Origin: Ceratothoa steindachneri | Lineage: Eukaryota > Arthropoda > Malacostraca > Isopoda > Cymothoidae | Direction of reading: 5' to 3' | Assembly (NCBI GenBank): GCA_963969495.1 | Contig: OZ018322.1 | Location: forward strand, 157,138,848-157,202,847 | DNA: 64,000 bases | Part shown: positions 46,091-57,382 of the stretch, piece after piece | How positions within the stretch are numbered: the stretch's first letter is position 1 | Layout of the letters: every line of letters starts with the position of its first letter | Translations under genes and position numbers: made by a program | Notes under the pieces: generated by a model | Databases searched by the model: none | What the model was told of the DNA's origin: nothing | What the model saw: the letters and a program-made list of their open reading frames with translations, nothing else

Positions 46091-46439
46091 ATATACTGTA
46101 GTTAAGAGTTCTAGAAACAGTAATAGAGTAGTAATAGCTATTATTTCACTTATATTTTATTATTTGCGATCTGGATAGCAATTGCAGTTCTCTTACATTC
46201 CACATAGATTCAGCACTAATTTGGTGAAAAATAAACTGTAGAGTTTGCTAGAAATTTCGAGAATTTTTTATATGTTTGAAGAATTTCGAGAAGGTTCTAG
46301 GTAACATAGATGACTGTTTAAATACAAACAATGTCTACTTAACAGATTAGTTTAACTCTAGCCGTCACAGCCCCTACATCGTCATTGATAGAAGCACTCG
46401 TCACACATGACATCAAGAGGTTGTAAGCATCCAACAGAG

Positions 46440-46577
46440 GTTTTTTGCTATGTCTACGGCGAATTTATTAATAGAAGAGCGAAAAGGTACTGAGTAGAGA
46501 GATTTCTAAAATGTGTGAGGCCTACAAGGCATATTTCGGCATGCCAGTCGGAGATAAAGACAAACCTTGGGCACCTC

Positions 46578-46608
<31 letters not shown>

Positions 46609-48175
46609 CGAGTATATCTCTAAGTATAATGTGTTTTGTTCATTTGGATACTGAATTTTTTTTACTTTTCTAATAGCACTAAGTTAAAAGTATTTGTATA
46701 TTTATACTTAGGTTTTTATTTTGTTTTTTGACAGGATGATACAGAGGAGAAAAGAGAGCTATGAATTTCGCAATCTCACGAATTTGGAGAGAACCAAATG
46801 ACCACTCAAGCAATTGTTTCCTTTCTTCTGCATGGTTAACCATTCGAAACCTCGAACAAGCAAATATGTGCCTATACCATGTATTTAGACCTTCATTCAT
46901 CTATTGCGCCAGTGCCACAAGGTTTTGAGCTCCCCGTATTCACTTCCCCAAAAGCGAACAGAAATTTTTAGAAAAGAAAAGCAGTTCAGAAGAGGATGAA
47001 GTCTTTGATCCAGATTACAGCGGTGCAACTGAGGAGAGAAATCTATATTACCCCAACCACAAAGATCTCAACGACCTTGTCAGAGATTTTGGTCTCACAA
47101 AGTCCAATGCCGAACTTTTAACTTCGAGACTGAAACAGGGAGATTTTTTAGTTGACGGTGTGCAAATATCAGATTAGAGAAAGCATCACCAGTGTTTTTC
47201 AAACTTTTTCACATTTCAAGATGAGCTTTGCTTTTGTCACAATGTGACTGCTCTGTTTGAGTCAATCAGAATCACCTGTAACCACAACGAGTGACGCCTC
47301 TTCATTCAGAGCTCATCCGGCAGCCTCGAAGCAGTGCTCCTTCCTAACGGGAACATCTATCCATTTCTTCATCTCGCTTACTCGGTCCAGTTCAAAGAGG
47401 AATAGCGCAGTGTCAATATCCTGTTAGATGCAGTGAAATATTAAGAGTACGGTAAGGAGGTATCAGAGACTTCAAAATTGTGGCCTTCTTGATGGGTCTC
47501 CAAGGTGGCTCTACAAAGTTTCCTTGTTTTCTTTGCCTTTGCAACAGCAGGGCCACCGGCCACCATGGCACACCACCATCAGCGGGATTGGACACTACGG
47601 ATCAAATTTAATGTGGGGAGAAAAAACGTTAAATTGGAGCCTTTGATGGACCCCTTGAAAGTACTGTTTCTTCCTCTGCACTTAAAATTGGGCATTATGA
47701 AACAATTCATCAGAGCTCTAGATAAGGAGTTTGTATCTTTTAAATATCTCCAAGATTTCTTTCCCTAAACTATCTGCAGCTAAGGTGTAAGCCGGGGTCT
47801 TTTTCGGCACACAAATAAAAAATATCATAGAGTGTAAAAAGTTTCAAAACAAGCTAAATAAGACGGAAAAAGCCACGTGAGACATCTTTATTGCAGTGGT
47901 TCTGGGCTTTGTAGGTAACCACAAAGCCAAAAAACTATCTAGAACTTGTTGAGAACTTAGTGAGAAACTAGAGCAAAATGGGTTACGGGATCTCCCTGAA
48001 AGTCTATATTCTTGACGCTCATCTTGATAAATTTTAGGAGAACATGGGATGCGTACGCCGAGGAGCATGGCGAGCGCATTCATCAGGATCTACTGAACTT
48101 TGAACGCCGTTATCAAGGATCGTATGGTGAAAATCTGATGGGAGATTATACTTCGGGGCTGATTCGTGAAAGTAA
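46440..48175 (+). pseudogene. Family X protein (copy 2), near full length but decayed
   Basis: This is the most complete copy. Order of conserved blocks in shifting frames: CYVYGEFINRRAKRY (46450); KMCEAYKAYFGMPVGDKDKP, then WAPH (46510-46579); a (TA)n tract; AMNFAISRIWREPNDHSSNC (46761); KDLNDLVRDFGLTKSNAELL (47063); CFCHNVTALFESI; RLFIQSSSGSLEAVLLPNGN; RDFKIVAFLMGLQGGSTKFP, then CFLCLCNSRATGHH; PLHLKLGIMKQFIRALDKEF (47675); FLGFVGNHKAK-type block; ISLKVYILDAHLDKF (47990); AEEHGERIHQDLLNFERRYQ (48060); GENLMGDYTSGLIRES, ending near 48175. The Cys/His-rich N-terminus suggests a zinc-binding domain. The later D, CxxC, H and E set could be catalytic. Function is not known; stops and frameshifts disable it. 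Confidence 0.75.
46582..46608. repeat. (TA)n microsatellite inside family X copy 2
   Basis: Twenty-seven nucleotides of alternating AT just after the WAPH block, followed by about 150 bp that does not fit the family before the next block (AMNFAISRIW). Confidence 0.95.
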
Positions 48176-48474
48176 TTAACAATATAAGCCTAAATCAAGA
48201 AAAACTCCTTATTTCTAATAGTTTAATTGCCTCACTCATGTAATTCTAGAATAAATAAATGCTATCTTTGTATTATGTCGTTTTGTTCTACTTTATGCAA
48301 ATGGAAGTTCAAATTTGCCACTTCCTTCCAGAGGAAATAGGTAAATTTCATATAAATATTATTATCCGGGACACAAGAGCAAAGTGTGAAATAAATAACA
48401 GTGTTTTTCATGTATTCTCCTCACAATCAAATGGAAAATGACATTTGCTACCCAAAGACAAAAATCGTGTTACA
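48176..48474. other. No recognised gene
   Basis: AT-rich spacer between family X copy 2 and a Tc-like fragment. A 60-codon plus frame (48259-48441) has no motif. Confidence 0.5.
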
Positions 48475-48965
48475 TATTGCATCTTGGTCTTCCGTGCCGT
48501 CCGCCATGATGGATGAGACTTGCAACAAAGTTTTTCACTGAGTCCTCAGGCTCAACATTGACGTAAAGCTCCGTGTTTAAGCGAAATAGTGAAGCCCTAG
48601 ATCGAAAGAGTAGCTGCAGGAAGGCTTTAGGTTTGGCAGTAAGAATCATTGCTCTCTCACACCAGCCTTAGGCACAGGCCTGGTTCTCGGAAAATTTGTC
48701 CGATCACAAAACACTGATGATTAATTGGCCTCCCAACTCACCTCATTGCAACCCACTCCACTTGTTTGTGTGGGGTGCGGTGAACTTAGAGACTAACAAA
48801 TCCAATTGCAATAAGAATGACGAGCTGAAGAACAGGCTTGGTCTTTAGGGGACTACGAAGGGAGATAGTGGCAAAGGCCTGTGGCCAATTATTTCTGTCG
48901 TCTAGAGGTGTTCTTCGAAGCCATAGCCTGGCTCATCGAATGAGATCGACAAAACATGTAAATAA
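48475..48965 (+). pseudogene. Tc1/mariner-type transposase C-terminal fragment
   Basis: One frame reads FSENLSDHKTLMINWPPNSP, then HCNPLHLFVWGAVNLETNKS and NCNKNDELKNRLGL. The NWPPNSP-x-x-NPL-x-x-x-VWG box is the third catalytic region of this superfamily; the usual Asp after NSP is His here. The earlier part, SCRKALGLAVRIIALSHQP, is a degraded second-Asp region. Stops follow. A third Tc-type subfamily in the window, judged by sequence. Confidence 0.68.
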
Positions 48966-49071
48966 TATATACTGATCGAAATTTGAGGGAAATATTTATC
49001 TCTAAAAGGGAAAGATGAATTTTTTCTGAGATATTTATCATGTAAACATATACTATCCTTAGCCTATATTT

Positions 49072-49074
49072 ATG

Positions 49075-49142
<68 letters not shown>
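49072..49142. repeat. (TA)n microsatellite, left of the inverted array
   Basis: About 70 nt of nearly perfect TA, ending exactly where the first 203-bp unit begins. Confidence 0.97.
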
Positions 49143-50136
<994 letters not shown>

Positions 50137-50319
50137 CCTAAGAAACAAAGTGATTTCCGAATTTCTAGAATAAATATTTAGATAGTATTGATCAAAGTAG
50201 TGCCTCTTGTTATCGTTTACGAATGCTATAATGAGTCAATGTAAGTACAATGATAAAATACATTCAGGACACTTATTTGCATGATCCAGTATATAAAAGT
50301 AGTTGCAGAAGCTGGTATT

Positions 50320-51075
50320 CCCGTTTCCAAAGTTAGGTTTTCAGTCTAAAAGACGATCAAAAAGAACTAGATTCCAAAGGGCTGCTAGCAGTTGTCAGAG
50401 CAAATCCTGCTGCAGCTTCTAGAGAACTCACAGAGACACTTAACGTAACTCACACGACTGTTCTACCTCAACTGAAAAGTATCGGTATGGCTCCAGTGAA
50501 TGAAAAATGGGTCTCGAAGGAACTACTCAATGTGACTCTGCAGCAGCATGTTGCTTGCTGTGACTCAGTGCTTTCATAACACCGTCAATCAACATTTTGA
50601 GGTGTGCTTGTTAGTGGTGATGACAAGTTGATACCCTATCATAACGTTAAAAGCCTTCGCTCGAGGAATACTCAAGGAAACCGAATATCCCAAAACCTAA
50701 AAAGTATAACTTAATCCCAAAAAGGTCAAATTGAGCGTATGGTGGGATATTAAGTCATTATCCCTTACGAACTATTAGACATATATCACTTATTGTATAT
50801 CCCTATTGCAATCAACTTGGTCGTTTGAAAGAAGATTTGGGTCAAAGGCAATCCTCCTTAGTAAAAGGAAGGATGCTATCCTCCATCACAATATCCCCGT
50901 ATTCACACACAATTAGCTTGATTGACAAATATTGCTTCATCCCTTATAATATCCTGACGTTGTTACTTCCGATCCTCCCTTGTTTAGAGGATTATAGAAT
51001 AATTTGGATGGTCTTAGGTTGACTCCAATAGAATAGGTTGAAAATGAGTTAGATTCATATTTTGCATCAATAACT
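50320..51075 (+). pseudogene. mariner-type transposase remnant
   Basis: Motifs in order: LDSKGLLAVVRANPAASREL, TETLNVTHTTVLPQLKSIGM, APVNEKWVSKELLNVTLQQH (the mariner linker), then VSGDDKLIPYHNVKSLRS near 50612 with the first catalytic Asp (TGDEKW-type box). KSNXAYGG- and ISLIVYPYCNQLGRLKEDLG correspond to the later RNase H-fold blocks. The 65-codon frame 50825-51022 continues in frame. The final block, LDGLRLTPIE then VENELDSYFAS, ends near 51065. Stops and frameshifts make it dead. It abuts the next PLE. Confidence 0.78.
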
Positions 51076-51089
51076 AAAATAATTTCTAG

Positions 51090-52240
51090 TCCCCATAATT
51101 GAACCTCTCACTCGCAACGAATTAACTTTGAAAGATTCATTCGAATTTGTCAGCTACGTTTCTCAATTAGATTTGAACCACTCGTTTATGACTTCAATCG
51201 ATGTAGTCTCTATTTACTAATGTACCTGTCATGGAAACTTGCAAAATCATAACCGATACCCTCTACCAATCAAATGATAGCATTTTAGGTCTAACTAAGT
51301 CTCTTTTTTCTACCTTATTAAAATTGTCCGTTGAAAATACAGTGTTTTTTTTTAATGTGATTTTGTACATTCAACACGATGGAATGGCCATGGGCTCTCC
51401 ATTGGGTGCGAGCTTTGCTAATGCTTTTTTATCCTAACACGAAAAAAACTGGTTAAGGGACTGTCCTGTTGGAAATAAACCGTTAGTGTTTAAAAAATTT
51501 ATAGATGACTGCTTCCTTATCTTTAAACACAATGACCATGCCCCATTATTTTTAAAATTATTTGAATCAACAACACCCTAATATTAGATTTTCCATGGAG
51601 ACAGAATTATACAATAAAATCTCTTTTCTGGATGTCACCGTTTCAAAAGTTGGTTCTAAATTTAACACATCAGTTTACAGGAAACCCACTACCCCTAAAC
51701 TTGGCACCCACTTCTTTAGTTGTACTCCTACTAATTGCAAACATTCTGCCATCATAAACAGTATACACAGAGCTTACAAAATCAGTCCAAATTGGTTTCA
51801 CTTTCATTCCAAAATAGAATATCTTAGAAGCTTTTTTTGATTTTAATTTTTTCCCAGACCACCTTTTTGACAGACTTACTTCCAATTTCTTATTTAAAAT
51901 GTTCTCGCGCAAACCCTTCTAATAACTGTCCCCAAACAAGAACTATTCTTAAAACTGCCTTATCTTCCACTTGACACCAAATTTAACAAAGCTTTACTCT
52001 CGACTTTTAATAAATACTTTCCCCAATGCAAGTTTCTCCTAATTAATTCTAATCCTCTTGAAGTCTATACTTTCCTTCGACATAAAGAATCACTTGACCC
52101 TGATTCCTTTAGTATACTCTCTTTTGCCTCCTCTTCTCTGGATTTAAAATTTCTTGAATCACTTTACATCAAACAAATAAGCCCGGAACTCAATGATTAT
52201 TCATCATCCCTTAAATTATTCACTTTATAGACAAATGTAC
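51090..52240 (+). pseudogene. Penelope-like element with GIY-YIG core deleted
   Basis: RT motifs: LNHSFMTSIDVVSIY near 51175; the frame 51231-51437 ending DGMAMGSPLGASFANAFLS; KFIDDCFLIFKHNDHAPLF near 51500 (Asp-Asp kept); frame 51562-51840 with ISFLDVTVSKVGSKFNTSVY, RKPTTPKLGTHFF and INSIHRAYKI. Then FNKYFPQCKFLLINSNPLEV, FLRHKESL near 52085 goes straight to DSFSILSFASSSLDLKFLES, LYIKQISPELNDYSSSLKLF near 52105-52228. The GIY and YIG blocks expected between RHKESL and the C-terminal helix are missing. It differs in subfamily from the two hammerhead-bearing PLEs. Confidence 0.83.
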
Positions 52241-53060
52241 AAGCAACCACATCCCCCTTAATAGTTGGCTTTCTGCCTAATTCTGTCCGTAATATCAGTT
52301 GTTACTCCCAGCTTCACCGTAATAAGGTTAGTACTCTTGCAGATAAATTTTTATTTATATTTTAGTTTGTCCCATTAATATCTAAACGATCTGGTTTATT
52401 ATTGACTTTTCCTTAATTTAATGTTTTAGTCGTCCTTTTTTACCCCTCCATTATTGATTATTTAAACTTTCGTGCCTTAGTCTACTCGTATTCATTTAAT
52501 GTTCAATCACTTAAAATTTAACTTAATCCAATTCCCAATTCCCACTATAAAGCATACTCATGTAAATTATAAATAAATGATGAATAAATAAATAAATAAT
52601 AATAAATAAACGATAAAAAAAGGCGAAGTGCCCAAAGAAAATAGATTAACTAAGACTCAAAACTTGAGAGTCAGCATGAGAGTAACCTTTGAAAGACTTG
52701 AATGCTTCGATGGTAAAACAAATAACCAAATACATATATAAATATATTATGACGGAGGAAACTGGCTGTCAAAGAGAGTCGGCTACATTATTGACGGTGG
52801 AATTTTAATATTAGAAATACATATAAGAAGAATGCTAGTGATGCCCTAACACCAGGGCAAACTAGAAAACATATTCACACCTTTATATACCTACCACACA
52901 ATTTCATCACTTTAACCTAAATTGTTTAACTTAATTGAATTACTTGCTTCAATCTATTTATTAATATCCGCTTCGATTACATACCCCCTGATCCAACAAA
53001 ATTTGGATTGTTCGCCCTGCCCTTATAATTCTTTATTGCTGCGGTTTATAGTGAATTTTT
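52241..53060. other. AT-rich sequence, (TAAA)-rich near 52570-52615
   Basis: No gene recognised. The AATAAATAAATAAT run follows the PLE end and may be its tail. Confidence 0.5.
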
Positions 53061-53550
53061 TGCATTCCGCTCGATGGTTGATACATGTTTATTATTCATA
53101 TTTGCTGCTCATGGGATTATTTAATCATTTTATTTCTCAGTTTAATTAATCGATTTCTTCATCGCTTGCTTTCGACTTTATTGCTATAGTTTACAATTTT
53201 TGGATTTCAATAGGAATTTAATTCATGTTTATTATGCATATTTTAAACTCGTGGGATTATTATTCAATTTAGTTTGTGAGGAAAACCCACGTGGACTCTA
53301 TTGAGCAGAACGGAACTTCCATGCGCTGCCGAAGGCCCGGTTATGCCTAAATTGGTGAGCCTACCCCTTCCCCCCTTCCACAAGCGGTAGCTTCGAAACG
53401 TGTCCACCACGATTCACTTTTACACGGGGAGAATAGCCTCTGCAAGAAGATTCGAGGCCATTCCGCCCGATGGTGATTCATGTTTATTATTCATATTTGC
53501 TGCTCATGGGATTATTTAAGCCTTTTTTTCAGTCTAATTAATCGCATTTC
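53061..53550 (+). repeat. Direct repeat, ~399-bp spacing
   Basis: ATTCCGCTCGATGGTTGATA then CATGTTTATTATTCATATTT and GCTGCTCATGGGATTATTTA at 53061-53125 recurs at 53460-53520 with few changes, including a following TAATTAATCG. A diverged middle copy (TTCATGTTTATTATGCATAT, CGTGGGATTATTA) lies at 53222-53262. It is probably part of a local tandem array. Confidence 0.8.
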
Positions 53551-54429
53551 AGCCCTCCTTCGGGTGGCCGAGATACTCTCCTCTGGACCGGAAGTTACCC
53601 CTACCCCTGTTTTTGGAGAACCATCATTACTTTAAGTTCCCGCTCAGAAGTTCCGAGCGGCCTCACCTCACGTGCAGAAGAGATCCGTAAGCCACCCCCT
53701 CTCCCCCCTTCAGTAACCCAATTGAGTTAATTCCCCCCACCCCCATTTGAATAGTCTCCTCCTGTAATACCTTAAGTTCTAAATTCATAGTCTGATTTAT
53801 AACTACAATTCCCCCCTTCGTTTACTGATGTGATTTTGTCTGTTAATTCTCTGAGGTAATTTTACCCATCAATTCTCTCATTATTTTTAGGTAAATAAAA
53901 TTATATTTTTGTATTGCCTCTTTAAATACCCTTGAGCTTTGCCATTGTCCATTTGTTTCCTGACGTCGTTGCACTCTCATACCGCATTTCAGCCCGTCTA
54001 AATTAGCGGTGTTCCGTCCCTTCTTCGGTTCACCTGTAAGTCATCGGTCCCTCCCCCATAGATATAATATGGAATTGATGTAATATAATGTCATACCACG
54101 ACATAAATATATATATTAATATACATATTATATAAAACTGGTGTCAAGTGTGTTGGGTTTTTTACGAACCCGTGTCATTTTAATTTCGACATCAGAAGTT
54201 CCTTTGTTATTCGCGTACATCACTTTTATTATAATTTTGTATTGTACTGGCAGAAGGCAAGTTCAAGTTATTTGAAGAGCAGTGAAACTTAATCTATTTA
54301 GCTTTGTGTTGGACCCCAGGTAATTAATTTTTTTTATTGTGTTTGAATTTTGGAGACTCTCCTGGTTATTAATCCAAAAGAGTTAAGGTCTTTGGTTAGG
54401 ACTATTTCAAAATTTTTTCCCGCTTAGAA
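53551..54429. other. C-rich and AT-rich patches, unassigned
   Basis: C-rich stretches (around 53700-53810) and AT-rich sequence precede the PLE at 54.4 kb. They could be its 5' region. No coding motif seen. Confidence 0.4.
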
Positions 54430-55410
54430 AAAAATAAAGATCACCATGAATTAAAACTTGACGTTTATAGGAAACCAACCCACTCGAATGATTATATACA
54501 TTATTTTTCGTTTCACGATAATACTGTTAAAAAATCGGTAATTTCTAACCTTTTCTTTAGAGCATATAAAATATGTCATCCTTCCTATTTAGATGAGGAA
54601 ATTGTCATTATCAGGACCATTTTTTCTAATTTGTATTACCATGATTGGTTGATATGGTGTGCCCTTTTTGCAGCTAGGAAAACATTCTATGGTAATAAGC
54701 CTTCCCGCACTAATGACTTCAACAAATGTATAACATTGCCATTTAATAATAAATTAAATAGTTTAAAGGACATATTTGGAAAATCGGGTATTAATCTAGC
54801 CTTTAAATATATTAATTCCTTAAACCAATTAGTAATGGCCTAGGAAACCCAAAGAACATCATAACATAGGAGTATATGCAATACCATGCAACGATTGCCA
54901 TAAAGTATATATAGGGGAAACGGGGAGAAATCTAGACAAGAGATTGTACGAACACAAAAGAGATATTAGAGTGGGCAGCCAAAGCAGTAGAATATTTTGC
55001 CATTTAGAGACTTGAATCATTCGATCGATTTCAATGGAAGTAAAATGGTATTTAAATCGGCCAACTATGTTAAGAGAAGAATCGTAGAATTGAGCTTGAT
55101 ATCGTCAGTTCCTAATTTAAATCTATCTGAGGGTCAATTTTCTTTTAATCCTGTAATAAGATCGCAAATAAATATAATAGTAAAATGTCAGCCCTTCAAT
55201 ATGTTTAGGCCTAACCCCCCCCAGATTATCCACAAGTAGGGGATTAGGGGGAAAAAGAGGGGATCTTGTGTTATGCTTTTATCTTATATTTTTTCTGCCC
55301 AGTGTCAGTTGAAAAAGGGTGTGAGATACACCGAAACTGTTCTGAATTAAATTGTCTTCGGAGAATGTGGTTTAATTCCTCATCTTTTCTTGCGATATTG
55401 CATTAATTTT

Positions 55411-55414
<4 letters not shown>
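54430..55414 (+). pseudogene. Penelope-like element 3' part with GIY-YIG
   Basis: It begins LEKNKDHHELKLDVYRKPTH near 54425, the region after the RT, so the RT core is lost by 5' truncation. The 70-codon frame 54631-54843 follows (LIWCALFAARKTFYGNKPSR). In the next frame GVYAIPCNDCHKVYIGETGR, then NLDKRLYEHKRDIRVGSQSS gives a well-kept GIY-YIG domain (54879-54990). A frameshift near 54998 leads to frame 54997-55239 with KRRIVELSLISSVPNLNLSE. A hammerhead-like motif (55309-55345) and the (AT)n tract end the element. GIY, YIG and the Arg (ETGR) are kept. Confidence 0.82.
55309..55345 (+). ncRNA. Degenerate hammerhead-like motif of the PLE
   Basis: A perfect 5-bp stem GGTGT/ACACC is followed by CGAAACTG. 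The first conserved box reads TTGAAAA rather than CUGANGA, changing two essential positions, so cleavage is unlikely. Position relative to the PLE end is the same as in the minus-strand PLE. Confidence 0.5.

Positions 55415-55470
<56 letters not shown>
55415..55470. repeat. (AT)n microsatellite
   Basis: Fifty-six nucleotides of AT directly after the PLE end TTTTCATC. Confidence 0.97.
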
Positions 55471-55473
<3 letters not shown>

Positions 55474-57377
55474 AGAATTTCCTTCGCACGAGGAATAATT
55501 TAAACTTGAATGTGAATCATAGGACTAGAAGTAATGCCTCATTCATTTTAATGTAAATTAGAGAGGAATAAAAGTAAAAACACAAAATAATGGGAAATAA
55601 TGTGCGGATATTTGAATAATACAACAATTCATGGAAGATGAGTATGTTTGGGGATAGGGGAATTTTTACTAGAAGAATAGAAACGGCATTTCAATCATTT
55701 TTAACAATAGGCCTTTTGATTTTAATCTGCATTTAAATTAAGAATTACGAGAAAAGTAACTTTTATATAACGGTCAAAGGTTTTATAACAGTTTTCAGCA
55801 CCTCAATTCATCCAGCAGTATTAATTTAACGTTCCCGTTAAAAATAGAGGGGGTTACGTGGTTTTGCATTAATTTTGCTTTTAATATGTTCGCGAATGGC
55901 TGAAGAATCTTACTGGTTATTAGATTACCGGTTCTATTGCAAATGCCAAGATAAGAGCACACTTTCATATCAAGGTTGAAAAACAGAGGCACCTACATAG
56001 GTGCCTCTGTCACAGCGAGAATATGAAAAAAAAACAATATATAAGCAGTTTCTGATATTCATGGGGATTTCAGGAGTTGTGGTGTAGTGTCGCTGAAATA
56101 TTGTTGAACAATTTTCTCAGTTATTTTTAAGTTTTCTTTGGAATTTTCTAGGTAAGAAATCATACAGTTTTGTAGAAAAGTCATTATTTACAAATATATG
56201 CGTAATTTGAAGTGATGATATTTGGCTATGGATAATCATACTACAGACTCATCAACTCAACTAATTAAACCAAAAAGAAAACGTTATCAACAAACAATAA
56301 AATTTAACAACCTGAGAAAATGATTCCTACCGGATTGCTTGTCATGGTACATAACTTTCTATACTACCCAAGGGAACTGCTCTATGTACACGAGGTTCTG
56401 AAGTGACTGTAGGAAAAGGATTGGAGAGGTGCGACCATAGATGACAATGAAGTAAATTATACATACAAAAATCTATAGAAAACATGAGTAGTCACTTTCT
56501 CATTCAGCAAATATATGTCGGCACCCCAATGAATATAGATGAAATAGTTTTAAACAGCAAATCAACGCACAAGCCATGAGATTAGCAGGAACAATTATAC
56601 TCACACAAGAAAAACTGCCCTCTCCAATTTAATGAAAGTTCTGCCTGATATTTGGCCATCTGGCCAACTAATGCAAAATATGAAGAAAAGGGGCTTAGCA
56701 GCGAACGAGGCAGATAAAAGAATGATTCATTAACTGGGGAGTTAAACCACACAAATTCAGTGGAACATGTCAAGATTTTATTTTCAGCAAATAAGTAAAG
56801 AGTAAAACAGTGAAGATAAGGGATGAATGTTGAACACGAGATGCTATGCCAACGTTGTCTTTGTCCTCAACTTCAAACTTTTAATTGACTTCCAAATTAA
56901 CATTAGAAGTGATGTAATCCAACAAAATCCTCCAATGTAGGAAAACCAAACCAAGTCACAAAAGTAGATATCAGCCCGAAACTAATAAATTTCCACTCAC
57001 CAAGAACACCTAAACAGAACTGCATACAGGAATTGCACAGAAAAGAAATCGACCAAAATCGTCCAAATCTGTCACATCCTCTTCTTACTCCCCAATTAAA
57101 AATCGCGAATTCAAAGATCCGAAGAAATAGCTCATCAAGCATATAAACGGTATGCTACGAGAACGAACGAGCTCCTTGCATTAACATTCAAGAGATCCAA
57201 AGCCGCAATCAATGTCACCAGATACCTACGGCTCGGCTCCTATAGACAAGAAGACAAAAGGGTAAGAATTAATCAATCCAATGAAAAATAGGGGTGCACA
57301 AACTCAAGATAATTACTTTAAAGAAATTTCACCACAACGGATGTCTTCACCAAAGCTACAAAATACATTGACGTTTG
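55471..57377. other. AT-rich sequence, no recognised gene
   Basis: Minus frames at 55795-55992, 56582-56773 and 56903-57142 have no motif. This is the left flank of the LTR element. Confidence 0.5.
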
Positions 57378-57382
57378 TAGAT
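57378..57382. repeat. 5-bp target-site duplication, left
   Basis: TAGAT, identical to 63007-63011, directly before the 5' LTR. Confidence 0.9.
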
